The translations under genes were made by a program, and so were the position numbers. The notes beneath the pieces were generated by a model that saw only the letters and a list, made by a program, of their open reading frames with translations, ran no database searches and was not told where the DNA came from. This document shows, one piece after another, positions 1 through 12,081 of a stretch of DNA of 64,000 nt. The stretch lies in NCBI RefSeq assembly GCF_047495875.1, contig NC_092497.1, positions 64,069,492 to 64,133,491 of the forward strand, in the 5' to 3' direction. How positions within the stretch are numbered: the first letter of the stretch is position 1; every line of letters begins with the position of its first letter. Source of the DNA: Pithys albifrons albifrons (Eukaryota > Chordata > Aves > Passeriformes > Thamnophilidae).

Positions 1-2395
1 ACATTTGAACAATAGATTATTGTGCAAAGATGAAATGTAAAGGAGCTACCCTATGTTTAATTGCGGAAGCACATACACTTGGAAAATTTAAAATGCACTT
101 GTTTCATTACAAATGTATCTCTGCAGTCTTACACAGTAATAGGAATAACTGGAAGGTGTCTGGGAAGAGAGAGGGGCAGGAAGGTTGCTTTCTGCCACTG
201 ATACTCTCATAGATATAAATAGATGCATGAAATGATTTCTGTTGGTTTTGCTTTCTTTTGTAGCATGAGGATTGCTAGAAGCAGGATGCAATCTGCTTTC
301 ATTTTGCTTGCATGATCCTAGGCTTTCTATGATCAGTACAAAGGCATAATACACGTGACACTTACAATTTAATCTAATATTAAACTATACAAAATATATC
401 TGTACAAGCACAGAAAAAATCCTACAGTTTCCATTCAGCATGCAGTGTTAGGAGACAGCTAGACCCTGGGAGAGCTGTGAAATCATCCAGTTGATCTCTA
501 AATGGCAAGGCCCAGTTTTGGAAGTGAAAGGCATATGGGACATTAGTTCATGGGACAACTGAAAGAGTATGTCCTATTTTTCTGGAACATAGTATGGGAT
601 GTGCTAGAGAAGTCTCTGGATTGTAGGGTTGACAGTACACCTTGGGCAGAAGTACCTGTAAAAGGGACAGTGGATTAAAAGAGGGAATCTGAACTCTGCT
701 GCATGAGCCCTTATCTGCTCTCTGATACACTCTGTCTGTCTGACAGGAAAAGAGGTAACTGCAGAGCAAGTCTGACATAGTTCTGTAAAGGTAGGTATGG
801 CTGGGGAAAATGGAAAAGGAGCATCACTAAACTGACACAGTGTCCTTGAGATACATGAGGTGATACTACTGTGCACATGAAGGAAAAGTGCTTCTGTCAG
901 CTGTTACTCCAGCTAGCACGACTTAAAAATCAGTTCATTTCCTTCCAATAAACACAGGGTAGGCACTAGGAAATCTTTATGGAAAGTGTGAAGCGACCTG
1001 TTCCTGTGTTCTGGCTAATACAAGCAACTTGAATACCAAAGAAAGCCCCTAAATAAGTCACATATGAATTAGACAAATGGCTCCAGGTTATAACAAGTCA
1101 ATGTCTTAGATAGATTTTAGAGCTAAAGCACATTTGGATTAGAGTAGATGAACTCCCTTAAAGTACAAACCAAGCATTTCAAAGTAAGTCTACCTTCTTT
1201 CTACTGCTACTCTTCCTCTTACAATCTGTAAAAATCTAACTCACTGCAGTCGCTTGAAAATAACAAATCCAATTCAAGCACCTACAACATGTCTGATCTC
1301 AGACTTGTTGGTACCTCCCTGCCTGGAATTGGATATATTTCTAATCTGACAGTGTAAAGACCTTCCTGTGGACAGTTTAAGAGGGAACAACACCTTTGCA
1401 GCCCTGTTTCCACTTTTCCTTTGTAGGCTGTTTTCTTTCATACTGTCATTTTGTTTGTTTTAAACTTAAGAACAACCGAAACAAAACAAGCTGTGCAGTA
1501 CTGTATCAGCAATTTGCAACCTTGCAGATCTCAGTGCAAAGGAGAGTGGCTGTGTGGAATAAGCTATATTTAGGAATATGCTACAGTGATGATTTATTTT
1601 TGTTGTATTTACTGTAAAACAGGAACAAGTACAACATTTGCTTCCTTATCCACTGATGTTTCCTTGTTTTATCAAGCTGAAATAATTTCACCTAAAGTGA
1701 TGAATTGAGCCACTATGTTGCATCAAGCTGTTATTGCGTCACATTATACAATTTTTTGACTCAGTCTGGAAACATGGATTCTGGATTAATATGGGGGAAA
1801 ACATGTAATATTTTATTGTAGGAAAAAATGCCACTTTAGGACTTCAGAGAATATTCACAATACATTGAAAAGAATGAATGAAAGGTACATTGGTCTAACT
1901 CCTTTTGTATTTGACTTCCCTTGAAACATACACATTTTGAAATTTTCTTCTGAATTGAAGAGCTGTAACCACAAATACTCTGTTTCTCTCAGGCAATGAC
2001 AGGTTATTTACATTCCAGTGTGATATGACAAACATACTAAAAATAATGGAAAATACTTTATAAAAACAAGAATCTGTAATGAGCTGCTCATGAAATGGGA
2101 CTATAATGGCTATGATGTTTTGGAAATGTTTAATAGAGTAGAAACCTGTCCCAGGGATTTGAAAGTAAAATTTTTCCCTATAGGTCATACTTGAAATGAT
2201 AACTCTGTGAGTTATTAATAAGGCCTACTCAGGTGAAGTTGTTGGCTATGAGATTTGCTAATGCAGCCTTCTTCTGCTTTTGAATGCACTTGTAATCCTC
2301 ATCTTTGCTATGACTTACAACAATGAACTCCACAGCACAATCATGTGCTAACTCAGATAAACATTTAACTTTGTTCCTCAAAACCTGTGCTATGC
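1..2395. other. unique AT-rich DNA, nothing recognised
   Basis: No repeat family, RNA gene or credible exon is recognised here. The short open frames present have biased, low-complexity composition typical of chance frames in AT-rich vertebrate DNA. Ancient decayed repeats cannot be excluded by eye. Confidence 0.5.
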
Positions 2396-2399
2396 AAAA

Positions 2400-2431
<32 letters not shown>

Positions 2432-2496
2432 AAAAAGAAGGAAAAAAGAAACAAAAAGATAAAAAGAAAAGAAAAAGAAAAGAAAAAAGAAAAAAA
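2396..2496. repeat. A-rich low-complexity tract (AAAAAG-type)
   Basis: About 100 bp made almost only of A, interrupted by single G at spacings of roughly 4-10 bases, with one C. It could be a decayed poly(A) simple repeat or an expanded purine microsatellite. No retrotransposed gene body is recognisable on the upstream side, so I do not call it the tail of a processed pseudogene. Confidence 0.9.
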
Positions 2497-5079
2497 TGAC
2501 TAATTTTTTTTCCACAATAATTTCTTCAAACCATTCCTGATATTCATAATTGGATCTCGGCCATCTCCTCCCTTGAGCATTCCCTCCTTCTTACCTAAAA
2601 GTCTTAGCATATTTAATTTTCCTTCATATGGAAGCTGTCCCATGTCTCTGATCACACATGCTGATGTTTTCATGCTATATACCTTGAGGCCCTATCAGCC
2701 ATTTCAAACAAAGGACATCTTCTGTGAGGGTCTCCTCTCCTGTAGTAGGTGAATAACATCAAGTCACAACAAACTGCTAATAGGTTCCACCTTGGCTCTG
2801 ATTGAGCACTGATGGGTTTCTATTTCCTTCCATCTATATGGTGCACCAAATGAACAGTGTTTCTTGTGTGTGGTTAGTGTTTAAGGCCTCATTGTGTACA
2901 CGGCCTTGAAAGATATGTTTTTATAGGTAAGCACCTCATAAAATACTTTTCTGAAAACATTTATCAAGAGAGACTATGAGAAACTGTAAGGAAAGGGGAA
3001 GGAGGAGGAGGGGGAAGCACAACATATGTTTTTCAGCTGCCACAAAGTCCTGCAGCAGCAACCTTCCTGTGAGAGGTGACACTTTGCACATTACAATGGG
3101 GAATCAAAAGATTTATATTCAACACTTCATATATATGACTCTCTACAGCATAATTTTGAAAGGGTGATTATTGGTTTGCCATGAGGGAATTTTTTACATT
3201 GAATGCTGAAAGTTCTCTATGTACATAGCCATAATCACCTGATGTTGTTTTTTTCTTACTGTATGACTTTTAATAGTAAAAAATCATAAAGATACTTATG
3301 TTCTCCATAATTATCCCATTTGTTTTCCAAGAACCCCCAGGAGCTGGTATTTATAATTTGATATGAATGTTCCCTACCCCATTTTCTCCAATTACATGTG
3401 CATATAAAAGAAGTGAAGACATATGATAGGTGCCTCACTTCATTAGATGGTAGCTCTTTTTGCTATTATCTCCCTGAGCCGAGGTAATTTTAGTTCAGTT
3501 GTTGAACAGTTATAAAACTGGAAGCCATAGATTCCCTCCTAGGCTTCTCTATGGGATCTCCCATTTTCTGCCCCAAAGGTACAATGTATTCAAAAACAAC
3601 GCACTGACTGTGGAAATGATGTCATGCAACACCTCTTAAATTCTTGAGTAAGTCAAGAGTTGAAGCACTGACTGAGTTTAGACAATACCACTTTGTAAAT
3701 ATGTTATTTATACTTGAGCTTACATGGCAGTTTGGGCTAATGAGGGTCTTTCAGCACTTGCAACATAGGAGGAAGGGAAGAAGGATGGCCACAAAAAGAT
3801 TAGACAAAGACTTAGCACAGTAAAAGAGGAGGGTCCGATTCTGGGAGGTATTACAGCATAATACCTGCAAAGTGTAATGTTAATTCATATCAGGCTTCTG
3901 CAGAAAAGCTGCCTTATTCTGCTAATTTGGGGTACACACAGTAGAATAATTTCTCCTCTTGGCCTCCTCTCCCCATACTATTAATCTTATAGATGAATGA
4001 CCTGATTTGGGATGAAAAAGGTTTAGGCTCAACTAGAGTTATTTTGTGAACTACTGGTTTTAATAGGGTGTTTTTACCTAAACTTTTGCACTTTCTGGTT
4101 ATTTTCCTTTTTCTTTCATCTTACTGCTCCAACTGTTCAAAGAAAAGAAGTCAGCAGTTCTGAAATACCATCTGAAAAATGAAGTGCAGAAGTATATGTA
4201 CTCAAGGATTTAAGTTTGCTGGAAACTGACAATAGTAGATGAAAGCCTGTCCAGCTTTCTGCAGCTGCTTCTATAAAATACTTGGCTGGTAAAACCAAGA
4301 CTTGCAGGAATAATGACATGTGCCCCAGCTGTGACCAGACCTTCACTGAGTCAAGTTCTGGTCACGCAACACTCTTGTTGCTGTAGCTGTCATGCCCTCT
4401 CTCATCCATGCAGGCAGTAGTAAGGGTTATTTTATAACCTCAGCAAGCAGAAAGCAATGCCTTTTGACTTGCTTTCTCCCCATTCCATCTTATTCCAGTT
4501 CTTGCACTCTTTTGGCCTTGCCTTGAGCCAGCTAAGCTCATTGGAGTAGACCAGCCTCATGTGACAGCAGGTCTCAAAGTATTTTTTTCTTCCTGTTTTC
4601 TTTATAAAAATTAATCTAGACGGTAAATCATTGGCTTCTCTTGTTACAAACCCAGACAGCTTTTCTAGATGCTCACTGGGATAAGAACAAAGTACAAGGG
4701 AGACCTGTTACTAGGAATTTCCTCAGGTCAACAATCAATTTTAGAAAAAGAGATAATGATAGCATCAAAGCTGAAGCATCACTTACTGTATACCAGATAG
4801 ACAGAATGAAATACAAGCTTTCCTTTCTTACTACCTTTTCCTTCTATGTACCTTTCTCTTCTTGGATGTTTTTCACTATATATTTCCTTTCTTCTTTTTG
4901 TCTCTCATATTTCTATTTTTTCCCTCCTGCCTTGTGCAGTTTGCTCTTTCTTGTAAAGTTACTCCATTCTCCTCTTTCACAGTCCTGCAAATCTTTTGTC
5001 CTCCATTTGGCAGTTCCTACTATTAGCATAGTCCTCTTTTTCACCTGTGAGGGAAAGCCCTAGGAGGAGTAACTGAGAT
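2497..5079. other. unique DNA, nothing recognised
   Basis: AT-rich sequence without recognisable repeats. The frame of 140 codons at 4641-5063 (+) runs through a pyrimidine-rich stretch and encodes a Phe/Ser/Leu-rich string with no domain signature. I regard it as a chance frame. Confidence 0.45.
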
Positions 5080-5421
5080 CACTTGGCTTGTTCAGCCTGG
5101 AGAAGAGGAGACTGAGGCGAGACATTCTTGTGAAAGAGCAGACATTGATCTTTTCTCTCTGGTAAGTGACAGGAATTGAGGGAATGGGTCAGGGCGGTTC
5201 AAGAAAACGTTTTTCACCCAAAGCATGGTTGGTCACTGGAACAGGCTACCCAGAGAAGTGGTCACAGCACCAAGACTGACAGAGTTCAGAAGTGTTTGGA
5301 CAAACATCTCACACACATTGTGTAATTCTTGGGCCTTTCCTGCTCAGGGCCAGGAATTGGACTCAAAGATCCCTGTAGGTCCCTTTGAACTCAGGATATT
5401 CTATAATTCCGTGATTTTATG
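5080..5421 (+). mobile_element. CR1 LINE, 3' end fragment
   Basis: This is the 3' end of a 5'-truncated CR1 non-LTR retrotransposon. It opens with the CR1 block that reads as a Gly/Glu-rich ORF2 C-terminus (TTGTTCAGCCTGGAGAAGAG). It then contains a readable HWNRLPREVV motif at about 5232-5264, which is the conserved end of CR1 ORF2. It finishes with a degenerate tail of ATTCTATGA-like units at about 5397-5421, the hallmark CR1 3' terminus. An internal deletion has removed part of the region after about 5160. The element cannot move and is a fossil. The 5' boundary is approximate. Confidence 0.9.
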
Positions 5422-8400
5422 ACTTGCTTCCTGGTAGGTATGTCCTGTGCATTCAGAGATGAAAAGTCTTGTGGTGCAGCTATTTTTAATTTTGCTCTGC
5501 TAAATCAGCTAGGTGCTGTTGGCACCACTCTATGATTTGGTTGTAGGCTGTTTCTTGTGCCTGTGAAATTTGGGAAGAGAGCTAATTAGTCAAACAATTG
5601 TGACTAGCTCAGGCCACAGAAGTCCTGTGGTCCTCTAGGTTTTGTTAATTATCCCATGATCCCACAGGTAAAAACTGACCTTGTAGTAGAGGCCAGCAAC
5701 ATTCTTCCCAGAAGCCATTACCCTTGTTGCCTGGACAGTTAAGCGAGTGAGTTATGAGCAGTGCTGGCCACAGTAAGTGCTTTTCAGTGCAAGATGCTGA
5801 ACGCAGCAGTCTCAGCAGATCATTTTGGATATATGCTGACATAGCAGAGTTCAGATGATCCAAGAGTCAGAGCTGTACAAGCCTTTTTAAACAAAGGCTG
5901 TAACCCAGCAGCACATGCTTGGAAGCGAATTTAAACCCAAGTGTTGAGCCTTTCTGAGTTCCCCAGCTGACTAAGTTATGTAGCAGCTTGCAGGTAACAG
6001 AGAAACTGTTTCTTTTTTCCAGCTGGATCTGATGTAACCAGGCTCAGAAACTGCAAGGAGTCTCTCCAGGCGCATGCACCAGTCCTTCCAGTCTGAGTTG
6101 GTTCAGCATTTTGTTCCCTTAAAGAACAAAGCAGCTGGAACAGAAACCTTTCACCAACATCAAAGCACCTTGAATCTCAGACAGCTTCACTTTGTCTTTG
6201 AGACAATAATAATGAGAGCATTCCCAATCCTATTGCCTCACTCCCACAACATCCACTCTCCTGCACTTATAATGTACTGTAATGTGCAAACAAACACAAA
6301 CTTTAAAAACAAGCATTCTTTTTGCCTTAAGTTCTGGGAAATTCACAAAAGTTACAAAGAAGAACTTTCCGTGAATTCAAGTGTCTCTGAATATAAAGTG
6401 TCACCTACATTTTTTCTTTATTAAGGTAGTGCTGTTGCTTTTGATGCCATCACCAATACTACAGATGCAATTTTCTAAGACTGCTTTCCAAGAAGAGATC
6501 ATAATAGAGAAGATCATTCAGCTCCCAGTTTGTAGGTGATGATACTTTGTTTCTGCTCCCATATCACAGCATTGTTTAGGGCAGGGGAGAAGGAAATCAT
6601 CTACAGGAGAGAAGGTGGTTTTCCCTCCTCAGCTGAAGCACTTTCAGTTAGTCTATAATGAAAACAGTCTCATCAATGATCATGAAAATAACTGTTTAAG
6701 ATGAAAATCCATTTGTTTAGGTCTGTCTGACAGAGGTGAAGCACGTCCTGTTTCTGAGAGCTTACTTGCAAGAGCCCTGAAATTCAGAGAATGCACCCAC
6801 CAAACTGAAAACTTGCAGATTTGTTGGTTTAATTCTCTAGAGTGGGGTGAAAGCTGCTGTGATTTGCATTCCCAGCTATATTGATTTTAGTTGCACAGAG
6901 GCATGCCCAAATGAAGAATGGACAGTGGGCTGTAATCTGAGAGCATTTCCTGGGTAGACCCAAATGCAGTCACTTGATGTTCCACACTCCTGCTCCAGCA
7001 GAAGACACTGTGAGCACTCCTTACACTTGAGTATCTGTGACTGAAATTGCCAAGAGCAAGTGGCAAAGATGTAAAGAAAAGGAGTAGGGAATTCCCAAGG
7101 GTTTGCTGCATTTTCTGAATTGACAGGTTTTCTCTGATAACCAGTTTCAGATCATCTTTTAGGATCCAAGTTTTTGCTATTCCCAGAGAAAGACCCCCTG
7201 AACCTCATACAATCTGATGGTAAACTGGAATCCCCTACACAAGAGCTTTGCTTTAACTAGACTGAGCTGCAGGGGGATGGTTGCACTTGAAGGTATTTGA
7301 ATGCATTTTTTCTGCAGTTATACTGAGCTCTGTGTGTGACACAGCATCTCCAATTATGTTATTTGTATTCTGGTTTATTTCTATGTATATAGTACCCTCA
7401 GTAAAGTTTTTTCATTTGAATAATAGAGGCTCAGACTAATGTATTTTATAAATTAATTTTTTGTCTCCTTGAAATTATAGATTTTTTTCATTAAACCCCC
7501 TCAGTATTCTGGCATTTACCTATATTTTTTGTAAACATTTAGAACAGCTGTGCTTACTGTCAGCATGACACAATGCAAAAAAACATACTGTTCCTTACAA
7601 AAAAGAGAAGATTGAAAAAGTATGGGAGAGAAAGAGAGAGGCCAGGACCTATTCTCTCTGGTCAGGAACAGACCATCTTAGGACTCCTTCTGAGCCCTGT
7701 AGGGTGCTGGCAGGAAAGAATTTGTAACAACAGGGATGTATTATCCAGAACCAAGGGTTGAACCTAATTGTAAGCAGATTTGCCCGCCTTTTTTTGGATA
7801 AATGATGGCCCACTGGCATGTGACCTGGCTTGACAATTTCCCTGTGGTGTCCAGGCTGCCATAAGGAGATACGTAATGTCTAGAGTGATAGGAAACTCTT
7901 TAGTGCAGATGGTATGGAGCTGCCTCATAAAATGACTCACTGTGAATCCTCACAGAAGCCTCAGCTATAAAAATTATAATGGAAAAAGCACAAGAAAATG
8001 CAAAATGTCCTAAAACCAATTTGTTCCATCTCATGTCTTCTATTTGATGTAAAAAAAAGATATCTGCAGTGAAACCAACAACTTCTTCCACTTCATTGTC
8101 TTTGATTGGGCAGGCAAAATCAATAGGACAAGGCATAGGAACTGCAGAAGTGGAGGGAGTTCTTGATGAAGGCAATGTGACAATTTGGAATCTTCTGGCC
8201 ATTCTTTGGGATGAACACTGACTTCTTGGGAAATGCCGCATACACACAAGCTCCCCTCTCCCCTTTTCATTTTTCTAGTCCTCCAAGCAGTAGGAAGAAA
8301 CACTTAATTAGTTAGAATTATACCTGCTTTTTTTCCCAAGAGAACCACTGAGTTTTAGTTCAGAAATAGATTCTGAACATCAGTGGGTGAAATTTTTCCT

Positions 8401-9790
8401 GTAATCCCCCAATGTGTTTTAGAAGACTGTGTCATTGAAGTCTTGTTTTCAATTCTTTCCTTCTTTCCTTTGAATTGTCGATTATTTTCACTTGCTTTCC
8501 AGTATAATTTGTGGAACTTTTTGCAGAGTTTATCCCTCATGTAAAGACATATCTTTGTAGCATTCCAGAATTGCCTGTGACTTTTATTTCGCTTACTGTG
8601 TTCAGTAGGGACAGGCTGTAACACAAGATCAGAAGTAACACAAGAGTCTGAAAAGAGGGGAGCATAGAGTATGGTTTTATCCTTTCTCTTCTTTCCACCA
8701 TGGGAGATGATATCAGAACACTAAGTAAAAACATACGAATCATTTTGAAAGACAAAGTGTTACCTTCTTGCAGGTTGCATGTGCTATTGCGATGGTGAGA
8801 CAGGGCACCTTGCCTTCTTACTCCATGTCTGCTATGTCAGCATTTTAATATGGTTTAGCAGCAAATACTCTAATTTCTCCCAATTACCTCACTTAGGTTA
8901 GATTTGTAGTGCAGTTCCTGTGAGAACAAAACAGATTTTTCTGTAAGAAATTAATCCCAAAGTTCAGCTTCATGAATTCAACAAGCTCTCTCCAATCTCT
9001 TGCAGGGGAAGCAGGGTTAGAGCAAATATCTGGTCCTTTGGGTAGCTGCAAACTGTACAGGTACTCAGGACACTTTGTCTAGGAAATCACAATAAATCTA
9101 ATCAAACCATGACTGCCTGGTCATGGATAGAGCTTAAGTGAAGGGGGTTTGACACAAATTGTCCTGTTAACACACATGCACATCAGCTGCCCTTCTTCCC
9201 TTGCCCATACTTATCTCACATACCCTCTTTTGGCTGTCTCTATGTAAGAGCATGTAGCACCACAGAGGTATAATTTAACTGTCTTTCAATGACCACTGAA
9301 CAGCACTCCTTTCCCTGTCAGCTAATTCATACTGCAAACACTGTATGTCTCAAGACATAAAAGCTACCTCCTCAAAGCAAAGAATAATTCTCAAGATCCT
9401 TCAACTCTCCAACTCTATTATCTATGACTTTCAAAGCTGTGATCTCTGCTGGGTAGAGTAATCCTCCTAATAGAGCAGAACATTTGCAGAGGTGCACAAG
9501 GGGATGGCAAAGAATTTCTGTTTTGAAAACACAGACTTTTTTGTCACAGCACTGATTTGTAAGCACATTTTTGATATTTATCCTCCAATAGTTCTGCCTG
9601 AAATTCAGATAAAGTTTTCCCCCATCTCAGACTGAGACTCACTTTAGCCATAAGATCCACAGTATACAAGACATCATTTATTTGTAAAAAGAAAATGAAT
9701 TCTATGCTTCTATTTGATATGCAGTACATGTGCTACTCTGCATTTGCATAACATTTTATATGCAGGCTGTAAAAAGTTGACCCAGAGAGG
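5422..9790. other. unique DNA, nothing recognised
   Basis: About 4.4 kb of AT-rich sequence with no recognisable repeat, RNA gene or convincing exon. It includes a purine-rich patch near 7620-7645 of no evident function. Confidence 0.45.
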
Positions 9791-9799
9791 TCATAGGAA

Positions 9800-10038
9800 A
9801 AAAGTCAGAAACACAACCCTGAATATTTCTCTGCCATGTTATAAAATAAACTATTTTCTGGCTGTATAAGCAATTGCATTTTAAAACCAAGGCCCAGGAA
9901 CATGGACCTGTGGTGAAAATTTGTAATTCAATTTGAAGCTGAATATTTGGAGATAAAAATAGTCCCAGGAATAATATTTAAAGAAGGATTACATTCTTCC
10001 ACATTTCGAATGCTTGCTTTCTTCTGGCAAAGTAAACT
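9800..10038 (+). repeat. diverged direct repeat, copy 1
   Basis: About 240 bp that recurs about 2.05 kb downstream in the same orientation. The best-preserved core is at 9965-9993, where a block around GGAATAATATTTAAAGAAGG is identical in both copies. Similarity runs on both sides with substitutions and small indels, and I estimate roughly three quarters to four fifths identity by eye. I do not recognise the family. It could be a local segmental duplication or two insertions of an old dispersed repeat. No coding potential is seen. Confidence 0.8.
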
Positions 10039-11845
10039 AACACAATTGTACATTTAACTCATTGCATCAGAAATTATGTGTGATGACCTTTCCTAAGTAT
10101 TTCTTTATATACACACATGTAGTCACAGAATTTTAAATGCCATAACAAAATTTGTAATTTGATTCAGATTTGTTAAACTGCAAGGTCACTAATTCTCAGT
10201 GTGAAAAAAATCACTGAATATGTTAGATCATAATCAGGTTTGTTAATTAGTTCTGCAGAATCTTGTGAGCACTCAAAATTCTTTTATATGTAGAGCTTTA
10301 TATGATATTAAAATACCTTGGCAATAACAAGTTGGCAACTAAATTACATAATAGACTTTTTGTACTGTCTTGTAAACATTTTTTTTGTTTTTGAATACTC
10401 TGTAAAAGAAATGAACAGTCCGTGTTCCATTTTTCTGACACAGCTTAAAAGTTTGACCTTAAAAGGCTTTACTGGAAGAAACCCTTTCTTTTTTCCCCCT
10501 CTTCAGCCAATCAATAGATCCACAAAAGAAACTATTTTTTTTTTCTACAGAAATGGCTCATAAGCTGCACTTTTCTGTGTGGGCAAAAATCATTGAAAAA
10601 ATTACAGTGAATTTCCTGCCTTGCAATCCTACAAACCATGATGCAGAACTATGCTTTTTAATGTGCTTCCTTTCAAGTCCAGACTTTGTCTCATTTGACA
10701 TGGATGCAAGCTGCAAAGTTTGGATTCAGGTTTTTTAATGAGCATTTTGAAAATTCAGAAGTGTGTATAAACAAATTGTTGGATTTTTGCCCCAGACAGT
10801 AACGTGGGAAGGCTCCTGCTGTGAGGTTTGGATCAAATCTGGAGTTTTGGTTTAGTTCTATTTTTGTCTCTAATGTACTAAGTTCACAGCAGTCACAGCC
10901 TGCCACAAACACTCTCTGTTACACATGCACATTGTTAAAACATGCAGAAGACTTGGCTCAAATCGTGGGTCGCTTCATGGAAGCCAACAGAACTGTGGGT
11001 TGGCAGCAACCCCTGGGTGCACTATATGACCACAGTGAACACCTGGACATGCTGGAAGTGGCAAAGTAAATGCTATTTTCATAGGAACCATGCCTAAAAA
11101 TTGCTTAAACACTCAAGGTACTAGATCAGGTAAGAACAGCTCCTCTGAAATGTTTCTGATGATCCAAGAGGGGTTTTTGAAAAACTGATGTTTTTGGCTG
11201 TATTGTTTATAAAGCAACTGTATTTTATAACTAAAAATAAGTCTCACTCTTGAATTATCAATAAAATGTGGTTAATTTTTCCAACTGCTTTGTGTGCTCC
11301 ATCCACTGGCACTATGACTGGAATTGGGAGGTATTGTTTGCCAGTGTTCCCCAGCACTACTGAAGAAGTGCATTTTCTGACCACTCACATGTGGAGTCTC
11401 AATCTCCTTGGCTCCCAATAGACCTGTCCATGCAGGCTTCATTTTGCAAGCAGCTTCTTTCCATTTATTGTCTGTAACTCCTTTGGTCCTTGGTAATTCC
11501 TTTAGTACACCAGGAAGTGAGGACAAGGAGAGATGAGACAGCAAAAATCTTGGGGAAAATCTGTGGCCCAACTGGGAGTGTACTCTCTCACATGCCATTG
11601 TTACATTTTAGAATCTGGGATACCTTTAATGATGACACTGTAAACTGGTGCATGCCTCACATAGACCATGACTAGTTTATTTTGATTCCTTGTGAGAAGC
11701 TGTATTTTACACCATATCTGCCAGGACTGGCATCCTTTTTTGTGTTGTGCTGATAAAGCATTGCATGGGCTACCCTTAATGCACCACACTGAGAAGGGCT
11801 TTATGTGTCAGTGATGGGGGGTTGGCTTAGGGAAGAATGTATTGA

Positions 11846-12081
11846 GAGGAGTCAGAAATAAAGTATTTTTTTTTGCCCTGCCATGCCATAAGATCAACAT
11901 TTTTTTCCTGTATGAACAATTTAATTTTATAACCAAGCCCCAGAAATGCAGACCCGTGATGAAAATATATAATTCAATTTGAATCTAAATATTTGGTGAT
12001 AAAAGTATTTCCAGGAATAATATTTAAAGAAGGATTACATTCTACTATACTGTAGTTGTTTTCTTCCTCTGGCATAATAAA
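11846..12081 (+). repeat. diverged direct repeat, copy 2
   Basis: Partner of the copy at 9800-10038. Matching blocks in order include AGTCAGAAA, CTGCCATG, a CCAAG/GCCCAG segment, TAATTCAATTTGAA, and the long core near 12014-12043. The end of similarity falls just after TTTTCTTC-TCTGGCA at about 12075. Its relation to the first copy is described there. Confidence 0.8.

Noticed and set aside
2396..2496. Poly(A) tail of a processed pseudogene
   Set aside because: No recognisable gene body precedes it on either side, and the regular G interruptions fit a simple repeat.
4641..5063. 140-codon plus-strand frame with hydrophobic stretches
   Set aside because: The apparent membrane segments come from a TTTCTT-rich low-complexity region. 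No start context or domain.
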